Below the pieces are notes generated by a model that worked only from the letters and a program-made list of their open reading frames with translations, was not told where the DNA came from and did not search any database. DNA of 64,000 bases from Camellia lanceoleosa (taxonomy: Eukaryota > Streptophyta > Magnoliopsida > Ericales > Theaceae): NCBI GenBank assembly GCA_025200525.1, contig CM045768.1:52460925-52524924 (forward strand). Reading direction: 5' to 3'. The first letter of the stretch is position 1. Each line of letters starts with the position of its first letter. A program made the translations under genes and the position numbers. Below are positions 34,810-46,757 of this stretch, in pieces.

Positions 34810-36686
34810 AAAAAAAAAAAAAACTAAAAACTTAAAATGAAAATACATTTTTTGTATTTTTATTTTTTGACCAAATTTATAAACTGAGACCGCTGATTTA
34901 TAAATTAAAAATTTTACCAAATAAATTTTTATTTGAATTTTTTAAATTTTTATAAATATAAATAAAAAATTAAAAACGTAAGTATTTACGTTTGAGGTGT
35001 TGGTAGTGTTGAAGTTGAAGCATCAAATATTGTCACACACACATACTGTTGATCATGCCGACTAGTCAATTGTAGCTTATAAAGATGCTTCACCAACAAC
35101 ATTTTTTTTGCGGCCATTACTACGGAGATGTTGGGTAAATTATCGATAGGTTTTAATAGTTGAATTTAAATCTTATCAAATTATATTAAAAATAAATCTT
35201 AATAAAATTATTGTTAAAATTAAATTTTTTGACCATTTTTTACATACGTCGTTAAAATTGACAATTAGTGACTTTTTGTTGTCACGATTTTTATATATTA
35301 TCACTAAAGCTAACAATTAGTAACTTTTTGTAACAAAATTTTCAAATTATCGCTGAAAATTTAAAAAAATGACTTTTGTGATAATTTTTTTTAAACTGTC
35401 ACTGAAAATTAACAATTAGTGACTTTTTTAATAATGTTTGATGGAAAAACGTCATTAATTATTATAAGACTTATCATATAATAAATCTACCTATTAGGAC
35501 CTCCACGCAAGTCCTTTATTATTTTTTATAATTCATAGATTATTATCATTAATTTGATTAACCCCTACAATTAGGAAAAGTTGGATTTTATCTGGATACA
35601 TGATTATTAAAATAAAAAATATATAATAAAAATGAAAATAAAAAAACCGACTCATTGTCTTGATGCAAAAGAAAAAGATTAATGTTTGAAAGTAATAAAA
35701 AGGGAGCACTAGGAGAGCATTAATGAGGTGGCTCTCCCTTTAATGTGATGGTTGTCTCTTGTGTTTTTCTTTTTTCTTTTATTTTTTACATTTTTCAACT
35801 CATTAGAACTATTAATGATGAGATTTTTTAGTGGTCTCTATCATTACTGAAAGAAAAAATGATTCGTACCACTAATTTAACACCACTAATGCACCATTAA
35901 TGACGTGGTATCGTGTGGATCCTATCATTGATGTGATAGTTTGGCCCCTTTTTTTTTTCTTTACACTCCTACCTTATTAGTGATCCTTTTAGAGTTTCAA
36001 ATTTAGTGCTCTAAATCGGAGCTGTGATACAAAAATACCCGATTATCAAACAAATTGTGGTCCTTACTGCGATCTCAAATTTCACGATTGATACAAGAGA
36101 TGCTAATAATGCTCTTGGACAGGCTAGAAATTTCAGTGTGTTTACCATAGGTTGATGAATTTAGACATAACTAACAGAAAGGGGTTATTTTGAATGTCCT
36201 AAATAAGTATATTTTTTGTCTTTTTGAATTAAAAAATTACAGAAAAAAATATGGATGTTTGGATTAATTTTTTGACTTTTTATGAAAAAATGTGTATTAA
36301 AAAATTGTAAAAATTGGTTTGTAAGGGAAAATTAGGATTAGGAATTGTGCAGCCGTAATTGTTGACTTTTGGTGAATAGTGTTAACTTTTTAATTTTTTG
36401 AGTAACTTTTTGGCTTTTTGACTTTTTCTTATCTTCCTAAACTTGGCCTAATACTACAAACTTACAAAAATTATTCAAGAATACTAATATGTGATTCAGA
36501 TTCATTCTTGACATAAACTCCACAATATAGGCATGCTAGTTGAAGAAGTGATTGCAAGAGATCTAGGAGTTCTTTTGGGCAAGGCCATTGTGGGTATGTG
36601 AGGAAAATATTTTTTTGCATAGAAACAGAAAGAGGGTTGGTGAGATATTTTGTAGTGGGGAACAGTGAACTCACACCAACCATTCA
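34810..36686. other. Intergenic AT-rich DNA
   Basis: No gene is supported. About 35255-35430 holds three to four imperfect ~65-bp units centred on AATTAGTGACTTTTT. Other phrases (around 36185-36430, TGACTTTTTATGAAAAA and relatives) recur in the window at about 1560-1690 and 32100-32220, so they are dispersed-repeat fragments. The last five bases (36682-36686) are the copia target duplication. Confidence 0.5.
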
Positions 36687-37469
36687 TGTTATAACCCACA
36701 AAGGTGTATGTGTATAAATTAAATGTATAAATTAAATAAACAATAAAATAAAATAATTCAGAAAATAATTATGAAAATTATTTCCCGAGTTAAAAGCTTA
36801 CAATAATTAATGTCGAGGCTTGTGTTTGACACAATTTCCTTAAAGTAGATTTTGCCCCCGCTCCGGTGCTTCGAGTTTTACCGGCGTCTACTTCCTATGA
36901 TTCAACGACTAACACTTAAATTTGCAGCACTACAAATTTAAGTTTGGCGAACTAAACTTTGCTGAAACTCTTTCTTTCTCTTCTTAATATTAAATGCAGA
37001 ATAAATGTAGAAAATAGGAAGACAAAAAGAGGAGATGAGAGACTAAAATCAAAGAGAAAAATTGAATGTTCTGAATTGCTGGATGACTGGCCTTTTATAA
37101 GCAGAAAGGTGGTTGTTCGAACAGGTGCCAACAGATAGGCAACTGTTCGGACAGAAAATCTATTTGAACTGTTTAGATAGTTCCAAATCTGTTCGAGAAA
37201 AGATTCAACAAGTTCAAACCTGTTTGGGTGGAAACCAACAGGTATAAAACCTGTTCGGACCTGTTTGGGTTGGGGGGAAAAAAAATACCAAAATTAATTT
37301 GAATTTTGAAATCAAAATTCAAAATTAAATAAATAAAATGCAAATGATTTTGGCCCAAAAAGATAAATATTGGGCCGAACAAGCCCAACCTCAGCCCGCC
37401 CGACCGGACAAACGGCAGCGGCGACTCGCGCGTGTGGTTTTAATTTTGGGTCCAATGGGTCTAATCCAC
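36687..37469 (-). repeat. Left part of the copia 3' LTR
   Basis: Collinear with the 54301-55067 part of the intact LTR. Phrases in common include ACCCACAAAGGTGTATGTG, GTCGAGGCTTGTGTTTGAC and AACAGGTGCCAACAGATAGG. It ends at the gypsy insertion, where TCCAC (37465-37469) is the left copy of the target duplication. Confidence 0.9.
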
Positions 37470-39839
37470 TGTAATAATTCTCACCATCTTGTTCTTAGAT
37501 AAACTCTTGATTCTTTGTTAAATTGAGGCCGATTATGATTAATAATGAATTGATTGAAATCTTGAATCGGTATTTAGATCTGAAATTGATTGATTGACTG
37601 TATCTGTTTAAATGCATTTTCTATCTGTTGATTGTTAAATTATCTGTTCATGTCTCTGTGTTTAAACTGCTAATTAAAGGCCTCATCGGCGGCCGAACCT
37701 GAAATCGATCGATGTTCTGTGTTAATTGGAATTTATATGATTTTATGGTGTATTTAATTGAAAATTGATTTAGTATGACTAAATTAGATTAATAGTGATG
37801 AAACACAAGATTTGAACTTATTTACCAAACTACCCCTTAGTGGACCACTATACCAAACATTGAGAGACTCAATCTTGCATTGCACAAAACATTTCCTCAG
37901 CCATATTTGAGAGCTCAACCGACCAAGAGAGAGAGAAAGTGAGAGATTGAGTTCAACTTGTTGATTTGCTTGGAAATTGGAAGAAATTGTAAGAGATTTG
38001 CCTTCTTGAGCCTCTACACTTGTATTTGAGGACCTAGGTAAGGAATTCAACCCCTCATTGTTGTCTTTAAGTTGATTCTTGCATGATTCATGTCAAATTG
38101 TAGAGCTAAGGCATGATTTAGTTCTAGCATGTTGAATTGAAACTCATTCCATGCATGCATGTGTATATTGAAGAGTTTTGAGTTGTTTTTTATGGCAAAA
38201 GGTTACATGCATGCTCGTATTTATGTTTAAGTCCATGATTTCATCTTATTTTGAAAAGAATGAGCTCATTAGGGCATGTATTGAAGCTTTGAATTGATTT
38301 AAAGTCTTGCATGTCATATTTGAATATTGTTCATGAAATTTGGTTTGAAGATAAATTTAATTAAACCACCTCTAGGCTTTGTTTTCTCAAATTGGGCTTT
38401 GTATCAGGTCATTTTATGAGTTTACAGGAGTTTTCCAGAAAATTGGCCCAAGAGGATCGAAAATTTTGCATCAAAACTTGATTTTGAACTTGAAGCTCAA
38501 ATCTGGATTTTTCCAGATTTTGGTCTTCCGCTTCGGCGAAATTCGTGCTCGATACTTTACCTTTGTTTTGTATGCGCTCGGCGGGGAGATTGGCGCTGGC
38601 GGGACCATGCCTTCACTCGGCGCTATCGGCGCCTAATCGGCGTGGTTTTGAGCATCCAGTACTTTTATTATTTTGCGTGTCGCTCAAGCGGGCCATTGTC
38701 TGCGTGTCGCTCGGTGAGTAATCTCTTCGGCGGGACCTCTGTTTTTTGAAAATTCTAAGAATGCTTTTGAAGTGCGTCTTTGCATCCTCATTTCATTCTA
38801 GGCATTCTTAGGCCTAGGTTAAGGCATCTTAATGAGGACATAGATGTAGAACACACCGAGGCAATTAGGGACCAAGTTGTTATCTTTCCCAACTGTGTAG
38901 CTTAGTGTGTTCAATCTGTAAACTGTGTAGGGTTGGCGACTGGAGACGCGCTCTAGCTTACTGTAGCCCAGAACTCTGTGAGTAACAACTGTGTAAAGAT
39001 ATGTTCAAAAATGATTATCTTTTGAACAATTGAAGCTATCTTGTTCGAATCGGCCGAAATTGTTAAGCGAATGAATGTATGTCCTATATTACAGGCAATT
39101 GTGGCATCCTTAGTAACTACTGTTACTGACTATTATTGCTACAGAGATCTCTGTCGGTTCCCTCGTTGGAACCACTACTGTTTACTAATTGATGGCCATC
39201 ATTTACTGTTCGGTCTTTTAGACCTCATTTCTTGTCTTTGTTATGCTAATGGATGTACCACATATGACTGTTTACTGTACTGAACAACTGATATACTATT
39301 TGAAATGAACTGTTTTCATTACTGTAAGGACATTCATTCTAAACCCCTTTACGCACTATGTTATTCACTGGGCTTTAGCTCACTGCTTATATATATATGT
39401 ACGTGTTCAGGCACCAGACCGCGGCTAGGAGCGTCGGGGTAAACTCCAGTTTTGTCAAGCCAACCACTGTGCCTCACTAGGAGATTCCGAGCCTGTCAAG
39501 CTTTGGCTTAGGGGTTATTTATTTCCCCATGTCGTCTACGTAATACATTTTTGTATAAGCTGTATATTTGTTACCATCTTGTTAAATAGGGATTAAGTCC
39601 ACATGCAGATGGTTGTAAATATTGTGCATACTGTTTGGTCTTTGACTATATATATGTATGAAAAATCTTTTTGCATACAGACTGTCACAGCTCATTGGAC
39701 ATTGTTTATTTACTGTACTGGCTTCCACCAAGCCCCTGTACTCTGTTTTACTGTATTACTATTCAGTAGGCCTTCGGTAATCTCAGATTACTGGCCGGTT
39801 ACGGTGCTAAACCCATAGGGGCGGGTTTGGGACATGACA
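37470..39839 (+). repeat. 5' LTR of gypsy element
   Basis: About 2.37 kb, TGTAATAATTC...GACATGACA. It contains a long CTCGGCG/CGCTCG-rich patch (about 38525-38725) within an otherwise AT-rich sequence. It matches 46758-49147 in direct orientation and 40200-42482 in inverted orientation. Confidence 0.92.
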
Positions 39840-39842
39840 GAG

Positions 39843-39854
39843 TGGTATCAGAGC
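39843..39854 (+). other. Primer-binding site of gypsy element
   Basis: TGGTATCAGAGC, complementary to the 3' end of the initiator Met tRNA, lies three bases after the LTR end, the usual arrangement in plant gypsy elements. Confidence 0.9.
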
Positions 39855-40016
39855 GATACTTACCACGAGTTATACCACACATATATGTCCAAATGAGCTA
39901 TAAGGTGTCCTAGAAAAGCAATTAGGACATCGCATGAGCATGATAAGTGTGTGTGGACATAATTGAATATGTGTTAATGTGTTAAACTGTTTAAGTATGC
40001 AACTGCTTATAGTGAA

Positions 40017-40127
40017 ATGGATAATACAAGAACTGCAAATCAATCTGAATCCTCATCCTCTGAGGCAAGAATGGCAAGACTGGAAAGAATGATGGAACTA
40101 ATAACTGAAAAACTAGATCAACAATAG
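40017..40127 (+). pseudogene. Gag N-terminal fragment of gypsy element
   Basis: A 36-codon frame rich in Ser, Glu and Arg (MARLERMMELITEKLDQQ) is closed by TAG at 40125-40127. This is the expected N-terminal coiled-coil-like start of a chromovirus gag. Gag resumes after the inverted LTR at 42483, so the gene is broken both by the stop and by the insertion. Confidence 0.65.
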
Positions 40128-40199
40128 AACCAACGGCACCTCCTCCGTGCAGTAGGAGCAGAATGTGAATGTTAATGATGGAGACATAATTGCTCTTCT

Positions 40200-42482
40200 T
40201 GTCGCGACCAAACCCGCCTATGGGTTTAGCAATGTGGCGATGTCAAAGATTCTAGAACATATGATATCTGATAAAAGCAGTCTGGGGCATGGCGGAAGCT
40301 ATTCTGATAATAAAACAATGTCCAATGAAATGTGATAGTCTGTATGCAAAAAGACTTTTCATACATATAAGCATTGATGCAAGCAGTTATGCACAATATT
40401 TACAATCATTGATCTGGACTTAATCCCTACTAATAGTCTGATATGGTCTTTGTCGGTCTATCTGATATTACAAAAGCGTCTGAGACAAAGCGGAAATAAA
40501 AACACCTAAGCCATAGCGACAGTCGGAACCTCGCGGAGAGCACATTGGTTGGCTTGACAAAGCGGAGTTTACCCGGCGCTTCTAGCATTGGTAGGTGCTG
40601 TGCGCCTACATATATATATGAGCGATGGCTAAAGCCCGATGAATAAACGATGCGTAAAGGGTTAAGAATGAATGTCCTTACGAATGAAAACAATTCATTA
40701 AACAGTATTCCGATCTTTCGGTCGAAGTTATTGATCATATGTGGTACATCCATTAGTATAGCGACAATAAGCATGAGGTCTTAAAAGACCGAATAGTCGA
40801 TGATGGCCATCAATCGACTTGATAGTAGTTCCAACGTGAGCAAGCGAAGATCTCGCATATGATAACGATAAATAGTAGGTGCTAAGAATGTCACAGTACA
40901 GTTCGGAATATAGGACATACGTTCATTCGATACTTGATCTGATTCGATTGTTGAAGATAATCATGAACATATCTTTACACAATTGTTACTCGCGAGTTAC
41001 GAGGCTACAATAGGCTAAACGTCTTCTCGAAATGCCAACCCTAGGCGATCTGGTGAACACACACTAAGCTACGATTAGGAAAGATAATAATTTAATCCCT
41101 AATTTGCCTCGGTGTGTTCTACATCTATATCCTCATTAAGATGTCTTAAACTAGGCCTAAGGATGCCTAGGATGGGATAAGGATGCAAAGATGTATTCAG
41201 AAAACATTTTAATTTTGAGAAAAGCAGTCCCATTTCGAGCTCAGTTTCCGCTCGGCGGTCATCTGACTAAAGTCCGCTCGGCGTCAACACTCGAAGCGGA
41301 CCAAAAATCTTGGATATGTGAAATTCACGCTCGGCCGCTCGGCGTGTCAGATCCTCGCTCGGCGGATTGATGCCTGATGCAAGATCTTTGGGAGCTCGAT
41401 TTTTCCGCTCGGGCGGACCACCAAAATCTGGAAATTCCATACTTGAGTCCCAAGCTCAAAATCAAGTTTAAATGCTAAAATTTCAATCCTCTTGGGCTAA
41501 TTTTCTAGAAAACATAAGTAAACTCATAGAACAACATGTTACAAAGGTTAATTTGAGAAATCAAGGCCCAAGGGTGTTTCAATTAAACTCATCTTCAAAC
41601 CCATTTCTCATGATCATGCATGAACATGCTACAAAGTGACATGTATGAGATTAAATCAAATCAAAGCTTCAAATGCTTGCTCAAATGAGCTCATTCCTTT
41701 CAAAACAAGATGGAATCATGGACTACTCTCAAAATATGGACATGCATGTAATGAAATCATGAACTATGACCTCAAAACTTAACAATTGAAACATGCATGC
41801 ATGGAGTAAGCTTCAATTTAACATGCTAAGACTAAGACATGACTTGGCTCTCTAATTTGGCATGAACCTTGCAAGAATCAACCTTAAATACAACAATGGG
41901 TGGTTGAAATTCATACCTAAGTCTTGAATTAGTGGTGTAGGAGCTCAATTTACAATTATCCTCTAAGATCACCAAGTCTTCAAGCAATTCACAAGCAAAA
42001 TTGAGATGAAAACAACTCCTCTAGTTTCTCTCTCTCTAAATTCGTTTGTGCTAGAGAATAAAATTTGAGAAATGGTTTGTTTCAAGTGTAATGAGGCTCC
42101 AAAAATCAATAAACAAAGGCCCACTAGATGGCAATATGGTAATTGGGTCCAATTTGTGCATTTTATAAATATTAATTCTATTTTAATCATACCATATCAC
42201 TTTTACAATAATTATACCATAAAATCACATAAATTATGATGATCCTAAAACATCAACCAATTTGATTGGCAAATAAGGCCTTCAATTTCTGATTTAAACA
42301 TAAAAGCTGAGCAGATAATTAAGCGATCAAGCAGATAAAATGCAATTGAGACGGATATAGGCAATCAATTGATTTGATTTGATCGATTCGGATAATCCGA
42401 TCGGTTCAATTACCAATCATAATCATTCTCAGTTTAGTAGTAATCGGTAATTAATCGGTGGTCAGTGATGAGGGTTGTTACA
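40200..42482 (-). repeat. Inverted LTR of the same gypsy family inserted in gag
   Basis: 2283 bp that is the reverse complement of the gypsy LTR: it starts TGTCGCGACC (complement of the LTR 3' end) and ends GTTGTTACA (complement of the 5' end). The gag phrase ...IIAL before it continues as LTQKFSKL after it, so it interrupted gag. The expected target duplication is weak (CTCTT/CACTT is one candidate), so it may be an old solo LTR. Confidence 0.85.
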
Positions 42483-43340
42483 CTTACCCAGAAGTTCAGC
42501 AAATTGAAACCGTCATCTTTTCAAGGAGGCCTTGAACCATTAAAGACTGAAGCTTGGGTTTTGGAGACTGAAAAATTGTTTGAGGTGTTTCCGTGCTCTG
42601 AAGCACATAAAATATTGTTGGCCACCTTCACTTTGCAAGAAGAAGCTAGAAGGTGGTGGATGTTTACCCGTGATGATAACATTGTTATGACTTGGGCTCA
42701 ATTCAAAGTAGCCTTCTTTGAAAAGTACTTCCCTCGGTATGTCAGGGACAGAAAGGTGACTGAATTTGAACAGCTGAAACAGGACACAATGTCCGTTGCT
42801 GAATATGAAACAAAGTTCACCGGGCTTGCTAGATATACATCACACATGGTGGACACTGATTACAAGAAGGCCAGAAGGTTTGAAAGCGGCCTTAATGTCG
42901 CAATACTCGACAGAATAAGTGTTCTGAAATTACCAACTCATGTGAATGTTCTTGATCGAGCCATGATGGCTGAAGCGAACATCGAGGCACTGAAAATTGA
43001 AACACCAGCGTCTGAATGGCGTGGTAAAAGACAGGGTTTTAAGTTCAAGAAAGGCAAAAACAACCCATTGAACAAAAAGTAAAATACAGGGTCAACAACT
43101 ACTTCTAGTCAAGAGAACCGGCCTATACCACCCTGTTCCGAATGTGGTAAGAACCATAAGGGAGTTTGTTATAAACTATCTGGTGCTTGTTACAGGTATG
43201 GCAAGGTGGGCCACATGGTTAAAGATTGCCCTTCCACTGCTCAGGGCAATAGTAAAGCTGCAGGCAGCGCCGCAGCATCAACTGTTGCACCGAAACCGAA
43301 CCCCAAAGCTACTAGGAAAGAGCCTATGAGACAGGGCTGA
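42483..43340 (+). pseudogene. Gag and zinc-knuckle of gypsy element
   Basis: The frame 42465-43082 (its first 18 bases are LTR) encodes the retrotransposon gag domain: an FQGGLEPLKTEAWV phrase, then EEARRWW and a FFEKYFPRYVRDRKVTEF phrase. It ends in a basic stretch and a stop. A zinc-knuckle follows at about 43188-43230 in another frame, read as CYRYGKVGHMVKDC. The second Cys of the CxxC pair is Tyr, so the knuckle is probably not functional. Confidence 0.85.
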
Positions 43341-43730
43341 GTGTTCGCCCTAGTACCGGGAGATGTACAAAATACTGAGACCGTTGTGTCAGGTATCCTC
43401 TCTATTTGTACTCAAAATGCATATGTACTGATTGATTTGGGGTCTACACATTCGTATGTATCGCATGCTTTTTCGCGAAAATTGAATAGACCCTTAGAAC
43501 CCATGAACTATCTGTTAGTTGTATCATCACTCGTTGGGGGATCCATGATTTGTGCATATATGTACCCTACTTGTGAAATTATTGTTGGGGATGCACATTT
43601 GTTTATTGACTTACTGCCACTGAACATTGACCATTTTGACGTAATATTAGGGATGGACTGGTTAACGAAATATCATGCCACCATAGGCGTATGTGAAACA
43701 AGTAATTTTTTAGATCCCAGGGTTTACTGA
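43341..43730 (+). pseudogene. Aspartic protease region of gypsy element
   Basis: 129-codon frame with IDLGSTHSYVS as the active-site segment and VILGMDWL near the end, the two landmarks of chromovirus proteases. The usual D-[ST/P]-G reads D-L-G here. A stop follows, and the link to reverse transcriptase is out of frame. Confidence 0.8.
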
Positions 43731-43969
43731 ATTTGTGTTTGATGGGGTTGGAGTAGTACCTCCTCCGTATTTGATTTCATCTGTGAAAGCGGTTAAATTA
43801 ATTAGAAAGGGGTGTAAAGGGTATTTTCTGTTCTGTGTTGACTGTACCTACTGATGTTAAAACTGATGTGAACTGTATTTCTATAGTTAGAGAATCTCCG
43901 TGTGTTTTCTAGATAATCTGCCAGGATTTGATTGTGAGGAGATTGAATTTACCGTTGATGTGATTAGAA

Positions 43970-44530
43970 CACAACCCTTTGTCTAAGGCTCCTTCCGAAT
44001 GGCCCCGTGAATTGAAAAGAAAGTGAAAGTGCTACAAGAACTATTAGACAAAAGTTCATCGGGCCCGATGCTTCACCGTATACGCTTTGTCTTGTTCGTG
44101 AAAAAGAAAACTGACTCCGAGGCGTGCATTGACTACCGTGAAGCCCGAACAAGGTAGCTGTGAAAAATAAATACCCATTGTCTCGTATTGATGACTTATT
44201 TGATCGATTCTGAGGTGCTCAAGTGTTTTCTAAGATTGATCTCGGTCCGGATTTCTGCGAAAGTTAAACCAGAAGACATAGACAAAACCGCTTTTCGAAC
44301 GAGGTATGGACATTATGAATTTTTAGTTATGCCTTTCGGAGTTACCAATGCACCAGCTGCATTTATAGACCTCATGAACAGAATCTTTAAACCATACCTT
44401 GATGACTTTATTGTTGTATTCATTGATGACATACTGATTTACTCCAAAAGTATAGAAGAACATGAACATCATCTGAGATTTGCCCTCTGAGACCTTAAGA
44501 AACGAAACTTTATGTTAAAACTGTCTAAAT
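43970..44530 (+). pseudogene. Reverse transcriptase region of gypsy element
   Basis: Several frames are needed. The 44188-44490 part contains [25 protein letters not shown] and FIDDILIYS with the catalytic Asp pair, standard for gypsy reverse transcriptase. Upstream phrases (CIDYR near 44128, SRIDDLFD near 44180) are displaced by frameshifts, and a stop occurs at 44488-44490. Confidence 0.85.
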
Positions 44531-44653
44531 GTGAATTACGCTTGATCATGTTATGTTTTTAGGCATGTTGTTAGCAAAATGGAATTTCCGATTGATCATG
44601 AAAATTGAAGCGTAGTAAATGGCCTAGACCAACAAATGTGAAGTCAAAGCTTT

Positions 44654-45124
44654 TTGGGTTTGGTGGATATTCTGAAGATTTGTCAAAGACTTCTCCAAAA
44701 TTGCCTTCTGATTGACTCAATTAACTTCGAAGGGATATCATTTGGTGGACTAACCAAAGGAATCGGCATTCAAGAGTTAAAAAGCTTGGCTAAATTTTGC
44801 ACGTTCTTACCTTACCTTGATGCGGATGGTTATACTGTATTTAGTGATGCCTCTCATAAGGGTTTGGGGTGTGTTTTAATGCAGAATGGGAGAGTAATTG
44901 CCTATGCTTCCCGACAACTGAGACCGCACGAAAAGAACTACCCGACCCATGACTTGGAACTTGATGCGGTGATATTTGCATTGAAAATCTGGCGTCACTA
45001 TCTTTATGGGGCGATATGTGAAGTATATACCGACCACAAGAGTCTGAAATATTTCTTCACACAGAAAGAACTGAACATGAGACAGCGGAGATGGCTAGAA
45101 CTGATTAAAGACTATGACCTCTGA
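44654..45124 (+). pseudogene. RNase H region of gypsy element
   Basis: 156-codon frame with [36 protein letters not shown] and [11 protein letters not shown], the typical gypsy RNase H blocks with acidic residues retained. It ends at a TGA after KDYDL, where functional relatives continue into integrase. Confidence 0.88.
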
Positions 45125-45419
45125 TTACGTATCATCAGGGAAAAGCCAACACCGCATGCCTTAGTCGAAAATCGATTGGAAACCTAGCTTGTTTGCTCAC
45201 CGAACAGAAAGAGTTGCTTATGACCTTGAAAAATCTGAAATTGAAATTGTTTTGAGAGAATAAGGTGGAACCTTAGCTGCTATTTCTGCTCAACCGGCAC
45301 TGATTGGAGAAATTAAAGAGAAACAACAACATGATGACTTCTTGAAGAAGATCATCGATGAACGAGAGTCTAAACCAAGACCGAGGTTCAAATTTGAAAA
45401 TAATGTACTGAAGTTTCAA

Positions 45420-46470
45420 GAAAAAGCGATTATTGTCTGAGTGATCTTGGCGAAAAGAAAAGTTGTGCAAGAGGGCCACAACTCAAAATTTTCTATTCAT
45501 CCGAGGAATACAAAAATGTACCAAGACCTGAAATTGAATTTCTGGTGGCCGGGAATGAAGAAAGAAATTTCCGATTATGTATCGAAATGCCTTCATTGCC
45601 AACAAGTTAAAGCTGAACATCAACAACCCGCGAACTTCTGCGACCCTTCACGATCTTAGAATTGGAAATGAGAACATATTACTATGGATTTTATTGAGGG
45701 ATTGCCTCGCTCCAGTAAAGGTATGGACTCGATTTGGGTTATTGTTGATAGACTGACTAAATCTGCTCACTTTCTACCTATTAAGACAATTTATAATGCA
45801 GACAAATTGGCTATACTCTATATTGATGAAATTGTTAGATTGCATAGAGTGCCTGTGTCCATTGTTTCTGATAGGGATTCGAAGTTTACGTCGAGATTTT
45901 GGCAAAGCTTATAGGCGCATTAGTCTTGGCGGAGGGTAGTGCCTATCATTCTCGGACAGATGGTCAATCAGAAAGGACCATCCAGACTCTAGAAGATTTA
46001 TTGAGAATGTGTGTCCTTGATTTCCAAGGAAATTGGGAAAGCCATTTGCCTTTAACTGAATTTGCCTACAACAACAGTTATCATTCAAGTATTGGTATGG
46101 CGCCTTTCGAGGCATTGTATGGCGAAAATGTGAATCTCCGATTCTTTGGGCGAAGTTGGAGATGGGCCTTTGCTTGGGCAAGATTGTTTATAAAGCGGCG
46201 AAAGTGAAATTGATACAACGAGATGAAAATCGCTCGGTGACGAGAAAAGTTATCACGAGATGTCGAAGAGGCGAGAGAGTATGAAGTGGGTGATCACGTT
46301 TTGTGAAAGTGACAGCGATGAAAGGCGACTTCGTTTGGAGCCAAAGACAAGCTAGCGGTGAGATACGTCGGTCCGTATGAGATCATTGAGAAAACCAATA
46401 GGGTGGCGTATCACGTTGCGCTTGCTCCTGAAATGAAGCATATGCATAACGTCTTCACATCTCTATGTTG
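45420..46470 (+). pseudogene. Integrase and GPY/F region of gypsy element
   Basis: The frames 45441-45659, 45684-45914 and 45899-46207 carry the zinc-binding segment (HPRNTKMYQDL...CLHCQQVK) and the catalytic core ([30 protein letters not shown], then [13 protein letters not shown]). The GPY/F phrase RYVGPYEIIEK is at about 46360. At least three frame changes and a stop between the first parts show loss of function. Confidence 0.88.
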
Positions 46471-46489
46471 AGGACTACCTCAGGGATCC

Positions 46490-46757
46490 TTTCCATGTGA
46501 TAGAGCCGACTGTGTAGTGTTGAGTGATGACTATACTTATGAAGAACGACCTATTCGGGATTGTAAGATGGATTAGAAGTTGAGGAATAAAGAGATCCAG
46601 TTAGTGAAAGTTGGTGGCAAAACCACGGTGGCGTGTATGCTACAGGAAAGGGAAGATGACATGGCTAAAAGATATCTGGCTGTTTCCACTTGGATCTTGT
46701 TTTCTTCGAGCGAAGGTAATTCGAGTTTGGAGGACCAAACTCTTTATAAGGAGGAGG
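46490..46757 (+). pseudogene. Degenerate chromodomain-like tail of gypsy element
   Basis: The YTYEERPIRD and KLRNKEIQLVKV phrases, then an out-of-frame remnant ending in EREDDM, match the C-terminal chromodomain of Tekay/Del integrases. The gene runs directly into the polypurine tract and LTR, also as in that lineage. A frameshift inside the domain removes its central tryptophan region. Confidence 0.7.

Noticed and set aside
39843..39854. tRNA-like match
   Set aside because: It is the 12-bp primer-binding site for the initiator tRNA, not a tRNA gene. No cloverleaf was seen there or elsewhere.
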